The notes below the pieces were generated by a model. It saw only the letters and a list, made by a program, of their open reading frames with translations, did no database searches and was not told the DNA's origin. Shown one piece after another: positions 25,052 to 34,537 of a stretch of DNA of 64,000 nucleotides; positions within the stretch are counted from its first letter, which is position 1, and each line of letters starts with the position of its first letter. Made by a program: the position numbers and the translations under genes. The DNA lies in contig CP051228.1 in NCBI GenBank assembly GCA_017792345.1, positions 2,804,501-2,868,500 of the forward strand. The letters are read 5' to 3'. This DNA comes from Mesoflavibacter sp. (lineage in GTDB: Bacteria; Pseudomonadota; Alphaproteobacteria; UBA8366; Aestuariispiraceae).

Positions 25052-26182
25052 ATGAGCGCCAAACAGTCGGCAACGAGCGGCTTTCAAGCAGTTGAGAAAG
25101 TGGAGTTTCCCTGGTCCAAGTCGGGCAACGCCCCGGCGGCAAAAGCGCGCTTCCTTCGCAATGCATGGTATGTCGCGATGTTCTCCAGCGATCTGGCTGA
25201 CGGACAGTTGGTGCGGCGGACGATCCTGAACGAACCCATTCTTTTCTTCCGCCGGGAAGATGGCGGTGTCGCGGCAATCATCGACCGCTGTTCGCACCGG
25301 ATGGCGCCGCTGTCCATGGGGAAGCTGATGCCCGGCGACCGGGTGCAATGCATTTATCACGGCTTGGAATTCGGTGCGGACGGCCGCTGTGTGAAGAATC
25401 CCCATGGGGACTGCAACATCCCGAAGGCGGCCCATATCAAGAGCTTCGCCGTGGTCGAGAAACATACGCTTGTGTGGATCTGGATGGGCGATAAGCCGGC
25501 GGATCCGGATACGATCCCGGATTACAGCTGCCTGGATGACAAGCCGGAACTGCATGTGACGCAACCGGGTTATCTGAATGTCGCCGCCAACTACGAACTG
25601 GTTGTCGACAACCTTCTGGACCTCAGCCACATCAACTACGTCCATGCGGGCATTCTCGGCAATGCCGATACCGTGGCGGCCGAAGTCGAGGTTCAACAGG
25701 AAGGCAATACCGTGACGGTGAGCCGGAACTGTAAGGATGCTGAGACGCCCGGGATTCTGAAAATGATGAGTTCCGCGGAGTATGAGCGCGGCGACCAATG
25801 GAATTCCATCTCCTGGTTTGCGCCCAGCAATCTCGTTCTGGAATTCGGTGTCAGCAAGCAAGGGCAACCGAAGGAAAGCGGTACCGGCTATTTTGCCATT
25901 CACCTGCTCACGCCGGAAACCGACCGCACGACCCACTATCACTACACGGCGGCGCGCTACAACGTTCTGACGGACGATGAGAAGAACAAGAAGATCCGGG
26001 ACAATATCTACGAAATGCGGACCTTCGCATTCGCGGATCAAGACGTTCCGGTGATCGAGGCTCAGCAGTTGATAATGGATCAGGCCGGCGATTCCGTGAA
26101 GCCCGTCCTGCTCAACATCGATGCGGGCCCGGCGCGCTATCAGCGTGTCCTCAACCGTCTCATCGACGCCGAATCGAACTGA
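25052..26182 (+). CDS. Rieske non-heme iron oxygenase (VanA/aromatic ring-hydroxylating family)
   Basis: 376-residue oxygenase. The Rieske cluster motif is CSHRMAP...CIYHGLEF (C-x-H and C-x2-H, about residues 80-105). The mononuclear iron site is LLDLSHINYVH near 190, with the bridging Asp and two His, plus a later Asp. Size and spacing match single-component O- or N-demethylases of the VanA family more than two-subunit ring dioxygenases, and no beta subunit is nearby. Its electron donor is probably the VanB-like reductase at 20489. GGGAGGAAG precedes the ATG. The likely reaction is demethylation or monooxygenation of the imported acid; the substrate is undefined. Confidence 0.92.
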   Translation: MSAKQSATSGFQAVEKVEFPWSKSGNAPAAKARFLRNAWYVAMFSSDLADGQLVRRTILNEPILFFRREDGGVAAIIDRCSHRMAPLSMGKLMPGDRVQCIYHGLEFGADGRCVKNPHGDCNIPKAAHIKSFAVVEKHTLVWIWMGDKPADPDTIPDYSCLDDKPELHVTQPGYLNVAANYELVVDNLLDLSHINYVHAGILGNADTVAAEVEVQQEGNTVTVSRNCKDAETPGILKMMSSAEYERGDQWNSISWFAPSNLVLEFGVSKQGQPKESGTGYFAIHLLTPETDRTTHYHYTAARYNVLTDDEKNKKIRDNIYEMRTFAFADQDVPVIEAQQLIMDQAGDSVKPVLLNIDAGPARYQRVLNRLIDAESN

Positions 26183-26414
26183 TCTTCCCCAGGGTCGGTG
26201 GAGGGCATACGGATTGCCTTCCGCCGATCATGCGGGCCGTCCATTTTCAAACCTACCGCCCATTCCTGGCCTTATCGGCATTCGTTCCTCCCGCGGGTTT
26301 TGGGGACAGCGGGCCGAGACGGGCCCCAACTGCAACATGATTGCCGTGTTGCATATCGGGTGTTCGTAACCTGATACGCAGCCCGAGCGGCGGCGGGACC
26401 GAAGGGAAAGAAAC

Positions 26415-26798
26415 ATGAAAGCCATTGTCACGGACAAAGCGGCCCCCCCGGGCGGTCACTATGCGCAGGGGATCGTGCATGAGGGCCAGATATATGTGTC
26501 CGGTCAATTGCCCGTCCGGCCAGACGGAACGCATCGCACGACCGACAATTTCGACGATCAATGCCGTCAGGTTTTAACGAATGTGCTTCGGATCGTGGAA
26601 GCAGGCGGCGGCGAACGGGAGGGGGTCGTCAAGGCAACGGCATACATCGTCGGAATCGATAACTGGCCTGCCTTCAACAAAATTTTCGCCGAAGTATTTG
26701 GTGACCACAAACCCGCCAGGGCGATTGTCCCGGTGCCCGAGCTGCATCACGGCTATTTGGTCGAAGTGGAAGTTCTGGCCACGGTCCGTGGCAGCTAG
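26415..26798 (+). CDS. RidA/YjgF-family protein
   Basis: 127-residue small trimeric-fold protein of the RidA family (enamine/imine deaminase or related hydrolase). It shows GHYAQGIVHEGQIYVSGQLPVRPDG and the C-terminal PARAIVPVPELHHGYLVEVEVLA. The usual catalytic Arg of true RidA is in a C-terminal A-R-x-x-V context; PARAIVPV provides an Arg at that position. Catabolic operons often carry diverged RidA members that act on a pathway intermediate, which is plausible here as the last gene of the island. AGGGAAAG precedes the ATG. 232 bases with no other feature separate it from the oxygenase gene. Confidence 0.88.
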   Translation: MKAIVTDKAAPPGGHYAQGIVHEGQIYVSGQLPVRPDGTHRTTDNFDDQCRQVLTNVLRIVEAGGGEREGVVKATAYIVGIDNWPAFNKIFAEVFGDHKPARAIVPVPELHHGYLVEVEVLATVRGS

Positions 26799-26850
26799 AA
26801 CTTCCGTTCCTGACTCAATTTCATAATTTCGCCAGCGTACAAGTGACTGT

Positions 26851-26868
26851 GAAGCATAGATATGCTTC
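26851..26868. terminator. Perfect inverted repeat downstream of tRNA-Arg
   Basis: GAAGCATA (26851-26858) and TATGCTTC (26861-26868) are exact inverse complements with two bases between. It lies 22 bases beyond the 3' end of the tRNA gene on the minus strand and 52 bases after ridA on the plus strand. No T-run follows; a processing or end signal is possible. Confidence 0.4.
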
Positions 26869-26890
26869 GCAACCATGGTGCGGGAGAAAA

Positions 26891-26967
26891 TGGTGTCCCC
26901 GGCGGGATTCGAACCCACGGCCCCAGGATTAGGAATCCTGTGCTCTATCCTGCTGAGCTACGAGGAC
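26891..26967 (-). tRNA. tRNA-Arg (anticodon CCT)
   Basis: On the minus strand the 77 bases fold as a full cloverleaf. The acceptor stem is GTCCTCG with CGGGGAC, the D-arm contains AGCTCAGCAGGATAGAGC, the anticodon stem is CAGGA/TCCTG with loop TTCCTAA (anticodon CCT, reading AGG), and the T-arm contains GGTTCGAATCC. The 3' CCA is encoded in the DNA (TGG at 26891-26893). It is a single-copy gene here with no neighbouring tRNA. No integrase or repeat of its 3' end is seen in the window. Confidence 0.96.
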
Positions 26968-26977
26968 ACGCGGGCTC

Positions 26978-27007
26978 GCTATATCACGGTCCGGGCGCGG
27001 TTACCAA
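26978..27007 (-). promoter_or_regulatory. Candidate promoter for tRNA-Arg
   Basis: Minus-strand TTGGTA (complement of 27002-27007) and TATAGC (complement of 26978-26983) are 18 bases apart and end 11 bases before the tRNA 5' end. The -35 box overlaps the stop region of the glyoxalase gene. Plausible sigma-70-type promoter. Confidence 0.4.
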
Positions 27008-27447
27008 GTCCCGGTGTTGCCCATCGACGCCCAGGGTTCGGCCTGGGGCAGGGACTCGCCGCGCTGTAGCAGCTCGATGGAGATATTGTCGGGCGAGCGG
27101 ATGAAGGCCATGCGGCCGTCGCGCGGCGGGCGGTTGATGGTGACGCCCTGATCCATCAGGCTTTGGCAGGTCTCGTAGATATTGTCGACGCGGAAGGCCA
27201 GATGGCCGAAATTCCGGCCGCCGGTATACTCTTCCGGATCCCAGTTATACGTCAGCTCCACCAGCGGCGCTTTTTCGGCGTCGGCATTGTCCTTATCGTC
27301 CGGCGCGCACAGCATGACCAGGGTGAAGCGGCCCTGTTCGCTGTCATAGCGGCTGTGTTCCTGCATACCCAGCTTGTTGCAGTAGAAGTCCAGGCTGGCG
27401 TCGAGATCGGTCACGCGGACCATGGTGTGAAGATACTGAAGTCCCAT
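27001..27447 (-). CDS. gloA: Lactoylglutathione lyase (glyoxalase I)
   Basis: 148-residue VOC-fold metalloenzyme converting the hemithioacetal of methylglyoxal and glutathione to S-lactoylglutathione. The N-terminal [23 protein letters not shown] carries the first metal His, [16 protein letters not shown] the second, and the C-terminal [11 protein letters not shown] the last Glu ligand. The open frame runs far upstream, but ATG 27447 is preceded by AGGGG and starts the family N-terminus. It stands downstream of the SpmAB-like gene on the same strand, 127 bases away. Detoxification role is well established for the family. Confidence 0.93.
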   Translation of the reverse strand: MGLQYLHTMVRVTDLDASLDFYCNKLGMQEHSRYDSEQGRFTLVMLCAPDDKDNADAEKAPLVELTYNWDPEEYTGGRNFGHLAFRVDNIYETCQSLMDQGVTINRPPRDGRMAFIRSPDNISIELLQRGESLPQAEPWASMGNTGTW

Positions 27448-27574
27448 CGGGCTTACCCCTCTGTCTGGAAGGATTGGCGGTGTCGGGTCTAGAGGTAGCG
27501 ACCGGTCCCGCCTCCGGCAACCCCTTGCACCGGAACGCCTGGGAAAGGCAGTTGTGACGTCACACCCTGTCCGG

Positions 27575-28900
27575 TCAGGCGAGATGCCCGAACAGGAACA
27601 GGCAGGCGACGACGGCAGCCGTGATGCCGGCAAGATCGGCCAGCAGCGCCGCGCACAGCGCATGCCGGACCCGGCGGATCTGTACCGCGCCGAAATAGAC
27701 CGCCAGGACATAGAAGGTCGTCTCGGTCGATCCCTGCAAGGTGGTGACCAGATAGCCGATATAGGAATCCGGGCCGATCGCCGGATCGCTGATGATCGAA
27801 GCCATGATGCCATAGGCACCGGACCCGCTGAGCGGCCGCATCAGGGCCATGGGCAGGGCTTCGGCGGGAAGGCCCAGAGGACCGGTGATCAGCCCGATGG
27901 GCGAGATCAGCAAATCCATCGCGCCCGATGCCCGGAACATGCCGACCGCAACCAGGATCGCGACCAGATAGGGGATGATCCGGACAGCGACATTGAACCC
28001 GTCGCGCGCGCCCTCGACGAAACTCTCATAGATCGGGACGCCCTTGGCGACGCCGAAGGTCAGGAAGCCGACCATCAGGCCCGGAATGATCCAGGGGGCA
28101 ATGCTGGACCCGTAAGCGACGGTCAACGGGATGAAGCCGATCAGACAGACCAATGCGATGGCGGAAACCCAGAGCGGATAGGCCTCGCCCGCTTCCTGTG
28201 GCAATGCTTCCCCTTCAGCGGGATGGGCGTCCGCAGCGTCGGCATCCGGCTTGTAATCCGCGTCCGGCGGCGGGCTTTTGAAATGCCGCTGCAACAGCTT
28301 GGCGCTGAGAATGGCGATCGTCGTCGAGCAGATCGTCGCGATCAGCGTCGTCGGGACGATACCCGCCGGGTCGCTGGAACCCGCCGCCGCGCGGATCGCG
28401 ATGACACCGGTCGGCAGCAGCGTGACCGACGAGGTGTTGATCGCCAGGAACAGCGCCATGGAATTGGTCGCGGTGCCCTTATGCGGGTTCAGCTTGTCCA
28501 GTTCCTGCATGGCGCGGATGCCGAACGGCGTTGCCGCGTTGCCGAGGCCCAACGCATTGGCGGAAATGTTCATGATCATCGCGCCCATGGCCGGATGTTC
28601 CGCCGGCACGTCCGGGAACAACCGGACCAGCAGCGGCCGCAGCAGCTTGGCGACGATGCGCAACAGGCCGCCATTCTCCGCCACTTTCATCAGGCCCAGG
28701 AACAGGGCCATGACCCCGATCAGGCCGATGGCGAGGGTGACCGACGCCTCCGCCGTTCCGATCATCGACAGGCCGAGATGTTCCATCGGCGATTTGGCGG
28801 CTTCCTCGCCGGCCGCAGCGACCGGCGCGGTCCATGTCGCATGGCGATAGGCCGCCACCAGAAAGGCGATGGCGACCATGGCGAAGAAAATGATGTTCAT
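27575..28900 (-). CDS. SpmA/SpmB-like nucleoside-recognition (Gate domain) membrane protein
   Basis: 441-residue membrane protein that looks like a fusion of SpmA-like (about 1-210) and SpmB-like (about 240-441) halves. It is widespread in non-sporulating Proteobacteria and annotated as nucleoside recognition or spore maturation protein. Each half has a Gate-domain pattern: [21 protein letters not shown] with [21 protein letters not shown] in the first, and [20 protein letters not shown] with [14 protein letters not shown] in the second. A Pro/Ala/Asp-rich linker joins them at about 205-240. ATG 28900 starts the first membrane segment; an upstream TTG at 28930 is less likely. Transported ligand and function are unknown outside Firmicutes. 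Confidence 0.88.
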   Translation of the reverse strand: MNIIFFAMVAIAFLVAAYRHATWTAPVAAAGEEAAKSPMEHLGLSMIGTAEASVTLAIGLIGVMALFLGLMKVAENGGLLRIVAKLLRPLLVRLFPDVPAEHPAMGAMIMNISANALGLGNAATPFGIRAMQELDKLNPHKGTATNSMALFLAINTSSVTLLPTGVIAIRAAAGSSDPAGIVPTTLIATICSTTIAILSAKLLQRHFKSPPPDADYKPDADAADAHPAEGEALPQEAGEAYPLWVSAIALVCLIGFIPLTVAYGSSIAPWIIPGLMVGFLTFGVAKGVPIYESFVEGARDGFNVAVRIIPYLVAILVAVGMFRASGAMDLLISPIGLITGPLGLPAEALPMALMRPLSGSGAYGIMASIISDPAIGPDSYIGYLVTTLQGSTETTFYVLAVYFGAVQIRRVRHALCAALLADLAGITAAVVACLFLFGHLA

Positions 28901-28981
28901 GGCTGGAGGTCCCGCTGATTCGAGGCGCAATCACTGCGCCGCGATTCGGGGCTTCTGTCGATGGGCTTGGGGCGGTTACGC

Positions 28982-31552
28982 CTATTGGAACTGGTCGAGC
29001 AGACGGTCGATGTAATCCAGTTCCTCGGACGACCGGTTGCGCTGACCGGCGCGGCGGCGCAATTCGTCACGAATCTCACGGGCGCGTTCCAGGCTGCCCT
29101 CGTCCGGGACATCCACTTCGCCCTGCATCGGGCCGCGGAAGGTTTCGCTGGCCTGGCGTCCGAACGGATCCATGGTCTGCTGGCCGGACTGGCCGGGCAT
29201 CTGCTGCCCCAGGCCCATTTGGCGGTCGAAGCGTTCCATGAAGGCGTCGCGGGCGGCCTCGGCGGCTTCCTGCAGGGCATCCATTGCCTGACCCTGTGCG
29301 CCCAGCGCCTCGCCGGGTTCCCCCTGGCCCAACCGCTCGGAGGATTCCGCCATGCCCTCGTCGGCACGGCCGAAGGGTTCGGGGATCTCGCCCATCATCT
29401 CGCCGAACTGACGCATGATCTCGCCCAACTGACGGCGCAGGGCGTCCTGAAGCACGGCGTCGGCCCCGCCCTGACCGCCTTGCTGTCCTTGGTTGCCGTC
29501 GGCCTGGTTCTGGCTTTGGCCGTCCTGCGCTCCGTTGCGTTGGTTCTGACCTTGCTGTCCGCGCTGCTGGTTCTGGCGATGGGTGCGCTCCATCAATTCG
29601 CGCTGCCCTTCCATGATGTCCTTCATGTTCTCCAGAAGCTGCATCGCTTCCCGGTTTTCCTGGGACATCTGGGTCTGCATTCCGGCCTGCATGTTTTCCA
29701 TCATGCGGCGCAGCTGTTCCAGCATCTGCGTGGCGCTTTCGGTCATCCCGTTGCGCATCATCTCGCGGATCTGGTCCATCATCTCGTTGATGTCCTGGGT
29801 CGAGATCATGTTGTCGCCGGGATTGAACTGCGGCACCTCCTCGCCGTCCTCCATGCTCTGGCGAAGCTGCTCGGTCATGGCCGACATATAGTCGTTCATG
29901 GCCGATTGCAGTTCATTCATCAGGCGTTCCAACTCCGCGTCGCTGGCCCCTTCGGCCAGGGCTTCCATCAGCGCCTGTTCGGCGGCGCGCAGCCGCGCCA
30001 GGGCCAGGGAAACGCCGCCATCCTCCAGGTACAGCGCCGTCTTCCACAGAAGATCCACGACCTCGTCGACCGCTTCCTTACCGGACAGGTCGCCGCGCTT
30101 CGGTCGGCGCAGACGGGAATAGGCCTCGCGCAACGACAGGAAGACGGTCACGTCGTCGCCATAGTTCTCATGCCCCCAGGCCACGGCTTCCAGCGCGTCG
30201 GCCACCGGCAGGCGATTGCGGCCCGGATCCCAGGCGAGTTCGCGCCGCAACTCGACGATGATCTGCGCGACCGGGTGATTGAACTTGCGCGCCGGCAGGA
30301 TCAGCGTCACGGGCTCGGAGCGACCTTCTTGCCCCAGCGCGTCGGTCGCAACCAAGGTCAGGCGAACCTCGCCCCCGGCCCAGGGATGGGGGGTGTAATC
30401 GCGATAGACGCGGCGCTGCTTGCCGTATTTGGCGATGTCCGGAACGGGAAAGGGCGAAACGATCGCCATTTCCTCGTCGCCCTCGGCGCTGGATTGGGCC
30501 GATCCGATCGGCCGGTCGGCGCGTTCGATGATCGCGGACAGGCTGACGATGCCGTAATCGTCCGAAACCGTATGGGTGATGGTCAGCGCCTGCTGTAGGC
30601 TGGGCGCCGGCGGTTCGGGCAGTGTGACGACCGGGGCTTCATCCGCAACCGTATGGATGACCCAACCCGCCAGTTCCCGGCCGTCCGACAGAACGGTGAC
30701 CGGACCGGTAGACGTCACTTCATGCTCGATGGCGAAGCCGCCCTCGGCAAAGGCGGTGAAGGGAATGGTGGCATTGGGGGTGACCAGGTCGGCGTTCGGA
30801 ATATCGCCCGTCACCTGGATCACCAGTTTGGATCCGACAGGCGCCGTATGGTCCGGCCCGCTTGGGGCGGCGGCTTCGTCCTGGGACGCAGGGTCGCCGC
30901 TGCGCGCGATGAATTGCGGCGGCAGGCCGGTATATTGCGGCGGGGCCAGCCAGGCGTCGATGCCGATAGCCAGGCCGGCCGTCGTGGCGGACCCGGTCGG
31001 CAGAAGCGCTTCGGCCAGTCGGGCGGGCGCATCGCGTCCCGCCATGCCAAGGCCTGCGACCAGCAGGACCATCGCGAAGATGCGCAAGGCCATGGGGTCC
31101 AGCCGCGCAAGTTGCGGTGCGGGGGCGCCGACGGACAGGGCGCGGATACGCGCCGCGATACGACGCCGGTGTTCTTCCCATAGGGCGAGCTGGATTGGGT
31201 CGTCCGTGCTGGGCCGGTCGGCCAGCGATTCCAAGGGACGGTGGTCCAGGCCATTGACGAGTTCAATCCGGCGCCGCGCGGAAATTCTGTCCGGCCATGT
31301 CAGCGAGCGTGCGCCGCGCCAGGCAAGGCCCAGAAATATCGCGGCGGACACCGCCAGAACGGCAATGTGAGCCCAGATCGGCAGATCCGGCAAAAGCCCC
31401 GTCAGGGCAATGAACAGGAAGACCAGCGCGAAGGCTGCCGGTTGCCAGAAGGCTGCTTCCAGGCGTTCCCAAATTAAAACCGCGCGGGAGAGACCGACGG
31501 GCCATGCGCCCGCCTCTCGATCCTGGCCCCCCCGAGCCGTTTTCTGGGTCAT
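28982..31552 (-). CDS. TIGR02302/DUF4175 family membrane protein
   Basis: 856-residue protein typical of Alphaproteobacteria and of unknown function. Two N-terminal membrane segments (about 38-58 and 60-80) and another near 155-175 precede a large extracytoplasmic region with immunoglobulin-like beta segments (about 190-430). After that comes a long helical, Met/Gln/Glu-rich part (about 530-660, repeated MMxxMxxxMMxNMQ-like heptads). A low-complexity Gln/Gly/Asn linker at about 660-710 and a helical tail ending near 856 follow. It overlaps lysA by four bases (ATGA), so it is translated with the lysine/arginine genes. The coiled-coil and Gln-rich parts suggest an envelope structural or assembly role, which is only a guess. 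Confidence 0.88.
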   Translation of the reverse strand: MTQKTARGGQDREAGAWPVGLSRAVLIWERLEAAFWQPAAFALVFLFIALTGLLPDLPIWAHIAVLAVSAAIFLGLAWRGARSLTWPDRISARRRIELVNGLDHRPLESLADRPSTDDPIQLALWEEHRRRIAARIRALSVGAPAPQLARLDPMALRIFAMVLLVAGLGMAGRDAPARLAEALLPTGSATTAGLAIGIDAWLAPPQYTGLPPQFIARSGDPASQDEAAAPSGPDHTAPVGSKLVIQVTGDIPNADLVTPNATIPFTAFAEGGFAIEHEVTSTGPVTVLSDGRELAGWVIHTVADEAPVVTLPEPPAPSLQQALTITHTVSDDYGIVSLSAIIERADRPIGSAQSSAEGDEEMAIVSPFPVPDIAKYGKQRRVYRDYTPHPWAGGEVRLTLVATDALGQEGRSEPVTLILPARKFNHPVAQIIVELRRELAWDPGRNRLPVADALEAVAWGHENYGDDVTVFLSLREAYSRLRRPKRGDLSGKEAVDEVVDLLWKTALYLEDGGVSLALARLRAAEQALMEALAEGASDAELERLMNELQSAMNDYMSAMTEQLRQSMEDGEEVPQFNPGDNMISTQDINEMMDQIREMMRNGMTESATQMLEQLRRMMENMQAGMQTQMSQENREAMQLLENMKDIMEGQRELMERTHRQNQQRGQQGQNQRNGAQDGQSQNQADGNQGQQGGQGGADAVLQDALRRQLGEIMRQFGEMMGEIPEPFGRADEGMAESSERLGQGEPGEALGAQGQAMDALQEAAEAARDAFMERFDRQMGLGQQMPGQSGQQTMDPFGRQASETFRGPMQGEVDVPDEGSLERAREIRDELRRRAGQRNRSSEELDYIDRLLDQFQ

Positions 31553-32868
31553 CCTGTCGCTCCGATCCTTCTCGGTTCGCGGGTTTCGCCACTGCCGTCA
31601 GTGTGCAGCCAATCCGGTATGGAGTCCATGCCGATCAGGGCGTCATAGGTCTGGCGCGCCCGCACGACATCGAACCGGTCCCCGTCTACCATCACCTCCG
31701 GCACCAGCAGTCGGGAATTATAGGTCGATGCCATCACCGCGCCATAGGCCCCCGCACTGCCGAAGGCGACCAGGTCGCCTTCGGCGATCGGCGGCAGCAT
31801 ACGGCCCTTGGCGAAGGTATCGCCGGATTCGCAGATCGGCCCGACCACGTCGACGGGCTGAAGGGCGGCATCCGCCGCCGCTTCAGCGACCGGCCGGATG
31901 CCGTGATGGCCGTTATACAGGGCCGGTCGGATCAGGTCGTTCATCGCCGCGTCCAGCACCAGGAAGTGCTTGGTTTCTCCGGGTTTCACGACCAGAGCCC
32001 GGGACAGGAGGATGCCGGCATTGCCGACGATCATCCGGCCCGGCTCCAACATGACCGGGCAGTTCAGGCGCGCGATCTCGGACGTGGCCATGGCGGCATA
32101 GGCGTCGGGCAGGGGCGGTTCCTCGGTGTCGTAGGGAATGCCCAATCCGCCGCCCAGATCGACCCTCACAATGCCGTGACCGGCGGCGCGAAGACGATCC
32201 ACCAGATCCGCCACACGGCGGAAGGCCTGCCGGTAGGGTTCCAGATCGGTCAACTGGCTGCCGATATGGACCGCGACCGACACCGGCTTGATACCGGGCA
32301 GAGAGGCCGCCAGCGCATAGATCGCGTCGGCCTTGTCGATGTCGATGCCGAACTTGTTCTCTTTTTTGCCGGTGGAAATCTTCTCATGGGTCTTGGCGTC
32401 GACATCCGGATTGATCCGGATCGCGATCTCCGCGACCTGGCCGAGACCGCTCGCAACCTTGGACAGCAGGTGCAATTCGCTTTCGGATTCGACATTGATC
32501 TCGTGAATTCCGGTTTCCAGCGCAAACCGCAACTCGCTTTCGGTCTTCCCTACGCCGGAAAAGACGATGCGTTCCGGTGGAATGCCCGCAGCGAGCGCCC
32601 GGCGCAATTCGCCTTCCGACACCACATCCGCACCGGCGCCCAGACGGCCCAGCAACGCGATCACCGCCAGATTGCTGTTCGCCTTCACCGCATAGCAGAT
32701 CGTCGCGTCCAGCCCGGCCTTGGCAAAGGCATCGGCAAAAACGGTGTAGTGCCGCGTCAGTGTCGCGCGGGAATAGACATATGCCGGCGTGCCGACTTCT
32801 TCCGCAATGCGGGTCAGGGGCACGTCTTCGGCATGCAGAACGCCGTTGCGGTATTCGAAATGGTTCAT
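31549..32868 (-). CDS. lysA: Diaminopimelate decarboxylase
   Basis: 439-residue PLP enzyme for the last step of lysine synthesis, meso-diaminopimelate to lysine and CO2. The PLP-binding Lys lies in CYAVKANSNLAVI near 60, the glycine loop is VDLGGGLGIPY near 235 and the C-terminal active-site motif is GPICESGDTFAKGR near 350. Barrel and C-terminal sheet domains are full length. The small lipoprotein and argH lie immediately upstream on the same strand, and the DUF4175 gene overlaps its 3' end. Confidence 0.97.
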   Translation of the reverse strand: MNHFEYRNGVLHAEDVPLTRIAEEVGTPAYVYSRATLTRHYTVFADAFAKAGLDATICYAVKANSNLAVIALLGRLGAGADVVSEGELRRALAAGIPPERIVFSGVGKTESELRFALETGIHEINVESESELHLLSKVASGLGQVAEIAIRINPDVDAKTHEKISTGKKENKFGIDIDKADAIYALAASLPGIKPVSVAVHIGSQLTDLEPYRQAFRRVADLVDRLRAAGHGIVRVDLGGGLGIPYDTEEPPLPDAYAAMATSEIARLNCPVMLEPGRMIVGNAGILLSRALVVKPGETKHFLVLDAAMNDLIRPALYNGHHGIRPVAEAAADAALQPVDVVGPICESGDTFAKGRMLPPIAEGDLVAFGSAGAYGAVMASTYNSRLLVPEVMVDGDRFDVVRARQTYDALIGMDSIPDWLHTDGSGETREPRRIGATG

Positions 32869-32918
32869 CGGGTCGGCACTTTCATTCTGGCCCGGACCAT
32901 GTCCGGACTAATGGGGCG

Positions 32919-33080
32919 TCACTCGGGCGTCGGATATTGCTGCGGATAGGGGGCCTGATCTCCGGAGGGCGGTTTGGGCGACGATTTCTTGCCGCATCCG
33001 GCCAAGGGCATGGCCAGCGCCACGGCGACCAGAAGCACCGTTCCCGCGCGCCGCAACACGCCTTTTCGTTCGTCCCGCAT
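32919..33080 (-). CDS. Small lipoprotein, LptM-like
   Basis: 53-residue lipoprotein with a basic start, a hydrophobic stretch and the lipobox LAGC, followed by a short Lys/Ser/Pro-rich tail (GCGKKSSPKPPSG) and a Pro/Gln/Tyr-rich end. It resembles the tiny lipoproteins (YifL/LptM) found beside dapF or lysA in many Proteobacteria, which in E. coli help mature the LPS-export porin LptD. A TTG at 33104 is in frame, but ATG 33080 has AAGGA at good spacing. It sits between argH (27 bases upstream) and lysA. Identity rests on size, lipobox and context. Confidence 0.8.
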   Translation of the reverse strand: MRDERKGVLRRAGTVLLVAVALAMPLAGCGKKSSPKPPSGDQAPYPQQYPTPE

Positions 33081-33107
33081 CGTACCGTCCTTACCCTTGC
33101 ACAATCG

Positions 33108-34490
33108 TCACAGATAGTCGGCCCGCGCCGCCTTTACCGCCTCCCGCACGCGAACCGGGGCCGTGCCGCCGAAACTGGTGCGGCTGGCGACGGAGGCGGC
33201 GGGCGTCAGCACCGAGTATATATCGTCGGTGATGCGGTTTTCCACAGCCTGCATTTCCTCCAGCGTCAGGTCGGCCAGATCGACTTGCCGCGCCTCCGCC
33301 TTCGCGACCAGCGCGCCGGTCACATGATGCGCGTCCCGGAACGGCAGTCCCAGAACCCGGACCAGCCAATCGGCCAGATCCGTCGCGGTCGGGAATCCCT
33401 GTTTCAGCCCGTCCTGCATCCGGTCCGGCCGCGCCTTCAAATCGTCGACCATGCCGGCGGTCGCGGCGACGGCCAGCGTCAGGCTTTCCACCGCATCGAA
33501 CAGCGGTTCCTTGTCTTCCTGCATGTCCTTGCAGAAGGTCATCGGCAAGCCCTTCATCATGGTCGAAACGCTGATGAAGGCGCCCAGCAGACGTCCCGGC
33601 TTGGCGCGGACCAGTTCGGCGGCGTCCGGATTCTTCTTCTGCGGCATGATGGAAGAGCCGGTAGTGAAGGCGTCGCTGAGGCTGATGAAGGCGAAGCGGT
33701 CCGACATCCACATCACGATCTCCTCCGCCAGGCGGCTGAGATGGATCGCGTGGATCGATCCGGCGGCCAGGAATTCCAGAATGAAATCCCGGCTGCCGAC
33801 GCTGTCCATGGAATTGCGGGTCGGGCCGTCGAAACCCAGAGCTGCCGCCGTTTGGTGCCGGTCGATGGGGAAGGAGGTGCCGGCCAATGCCGCCGCGCCC
33901 AGGGGGCATTCGTTCAGCCGCTTGCGGCAATCGGCCATCCGGCCCCGGTCCCGCGCGACCATTTCGACATAGGCCATCAGATGATGACCGAACGTCACCG
34001 GCTGCGCGCTTTGCAGATGGGTGTAGCCGGGCATCAGCGTGTCGGCATACATCTCCGCCTTGTCCAGCAGGGCACGTTGCAGATCGGCCATCAGCGCATC
34101 GATCCCGTCCAGCGCGTCGCGCAGCCATAGACGGACATCGGTGATGACCTGGTCGTTGCGGCTGCGGCCGGTATGCAGGCGGGCACCCGGATCGCCGATC
34201 TTCTCGCGCAGACGTGATTCCACATTCATGTGGATGTCTTCTAGTTCCGTCTTGAAATCGAAGGTCCCGGCCTCGATTTCCTTTTCGATCTCTTTCAACC
34301 CGGCGTGGATCGCATCGCGATCCCCGACGCTGATCACGCCCTGGGCGGCCAGCATGTCGGAATGCGCCAATGAACCGCGGATGTCCTGCTTGTAGAGGGC
34401 CTTGTCGAAGCCGATGGAAGCGTTGATCTTTTCCATGATTTCGGCCGGGCCGCCGGAGAACCGGCCGCCCCACATATCATTCTTGGACAT
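33108..34490 (-). CDS. argH: Argininosuccinate lyase
   Basis: 460-residue enzyme splitting argininosuccinate into arginine and fumarate, the last step of arginine synthesis. The signature [15 protein letters not shown] near 280 carries the catalytic Ser loop. [23 protein letters not shown] near 95-115 and the TGTS-equivalent [11 protein letters not shown] near 200 are also present. Length is standard. It is divergent from the TlpA-like gene with only 47 bases between the start codons, so the promoters must overlap. Confidence 0.97.
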   Translation of the reverse strand: MSKNDMWGGRFSGGPAEIMEKINASIGFDKALYKQDIRGSLAHSDMLAAQGVISVGDRDAIHAGLKEIEKEIEAGTFDFKTELEDIHMNVESRLREKIGDPGARLHTGRSRNDQVITDVRLWLRDALDGIDALMADLQRALLDKAEMYADTLMPGYTHLQSAQPVTFGHHLMAYVEMVARDRGRMADCRKRLNECPLGAAALAGTSFPIDRHQTAAALGFDGPTRNSMDSVGSRDFILEFLAAGSIHAIHLSRLAEEIVMWMSDRFAFISLSDAFTTGSSIMPQKKNPDAAELVRAKPGRLLGAFISVSTMMKGLPMTFCKDMQEDKEPLFDAVESLTLAVAATAGMVDDLKARPDRMQDGLKQGFPTATDLADWLVRVLGLPFRDAHHVTGALVAKAEARQVDLADLTLEEMQAVENRITDDIYSVLTPAASVASRTSFGGTAPVRVREAVKAARADYL

Positions 34491-34537
34491 CGCGTCTCGT
34501 CCTAACCAGATTTCGTTCGTCTCAGTGAGGTGACCCC

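Noticed and set aside
26891-26967. tRNA-Arg as integration site of a genomic island covering the catabolic genes
   Set aside because: No integrase and no repeated tRNA 3' end was found between 10 and 30 kb, so there is no attachment-site evidence.
27448-27819. Long upstream extension of the glyoxalase frame
   Set aside because: It lies over the 3' end of the SpmAB-like gene in another frame and encodes an Arg/Ser/Pro-rich shadow.
27554-28918. 454-codon plus-strand open frame opposite the SpmAB-like gene
   Set aside because: Shadow frame caused by high GC: Arg/Asp/Gln-rich with no family pattern, whereas the minus strand encodes a clear membrane protein.
28961-30598. 545-codon plus-strand open frame opposite the DUF4175 gene
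   Set aside because: His/Leu-rich complement of the Met/Gln-coiled region; the minus-strand frame has the coherent protein and overlaps lysA as an operon.
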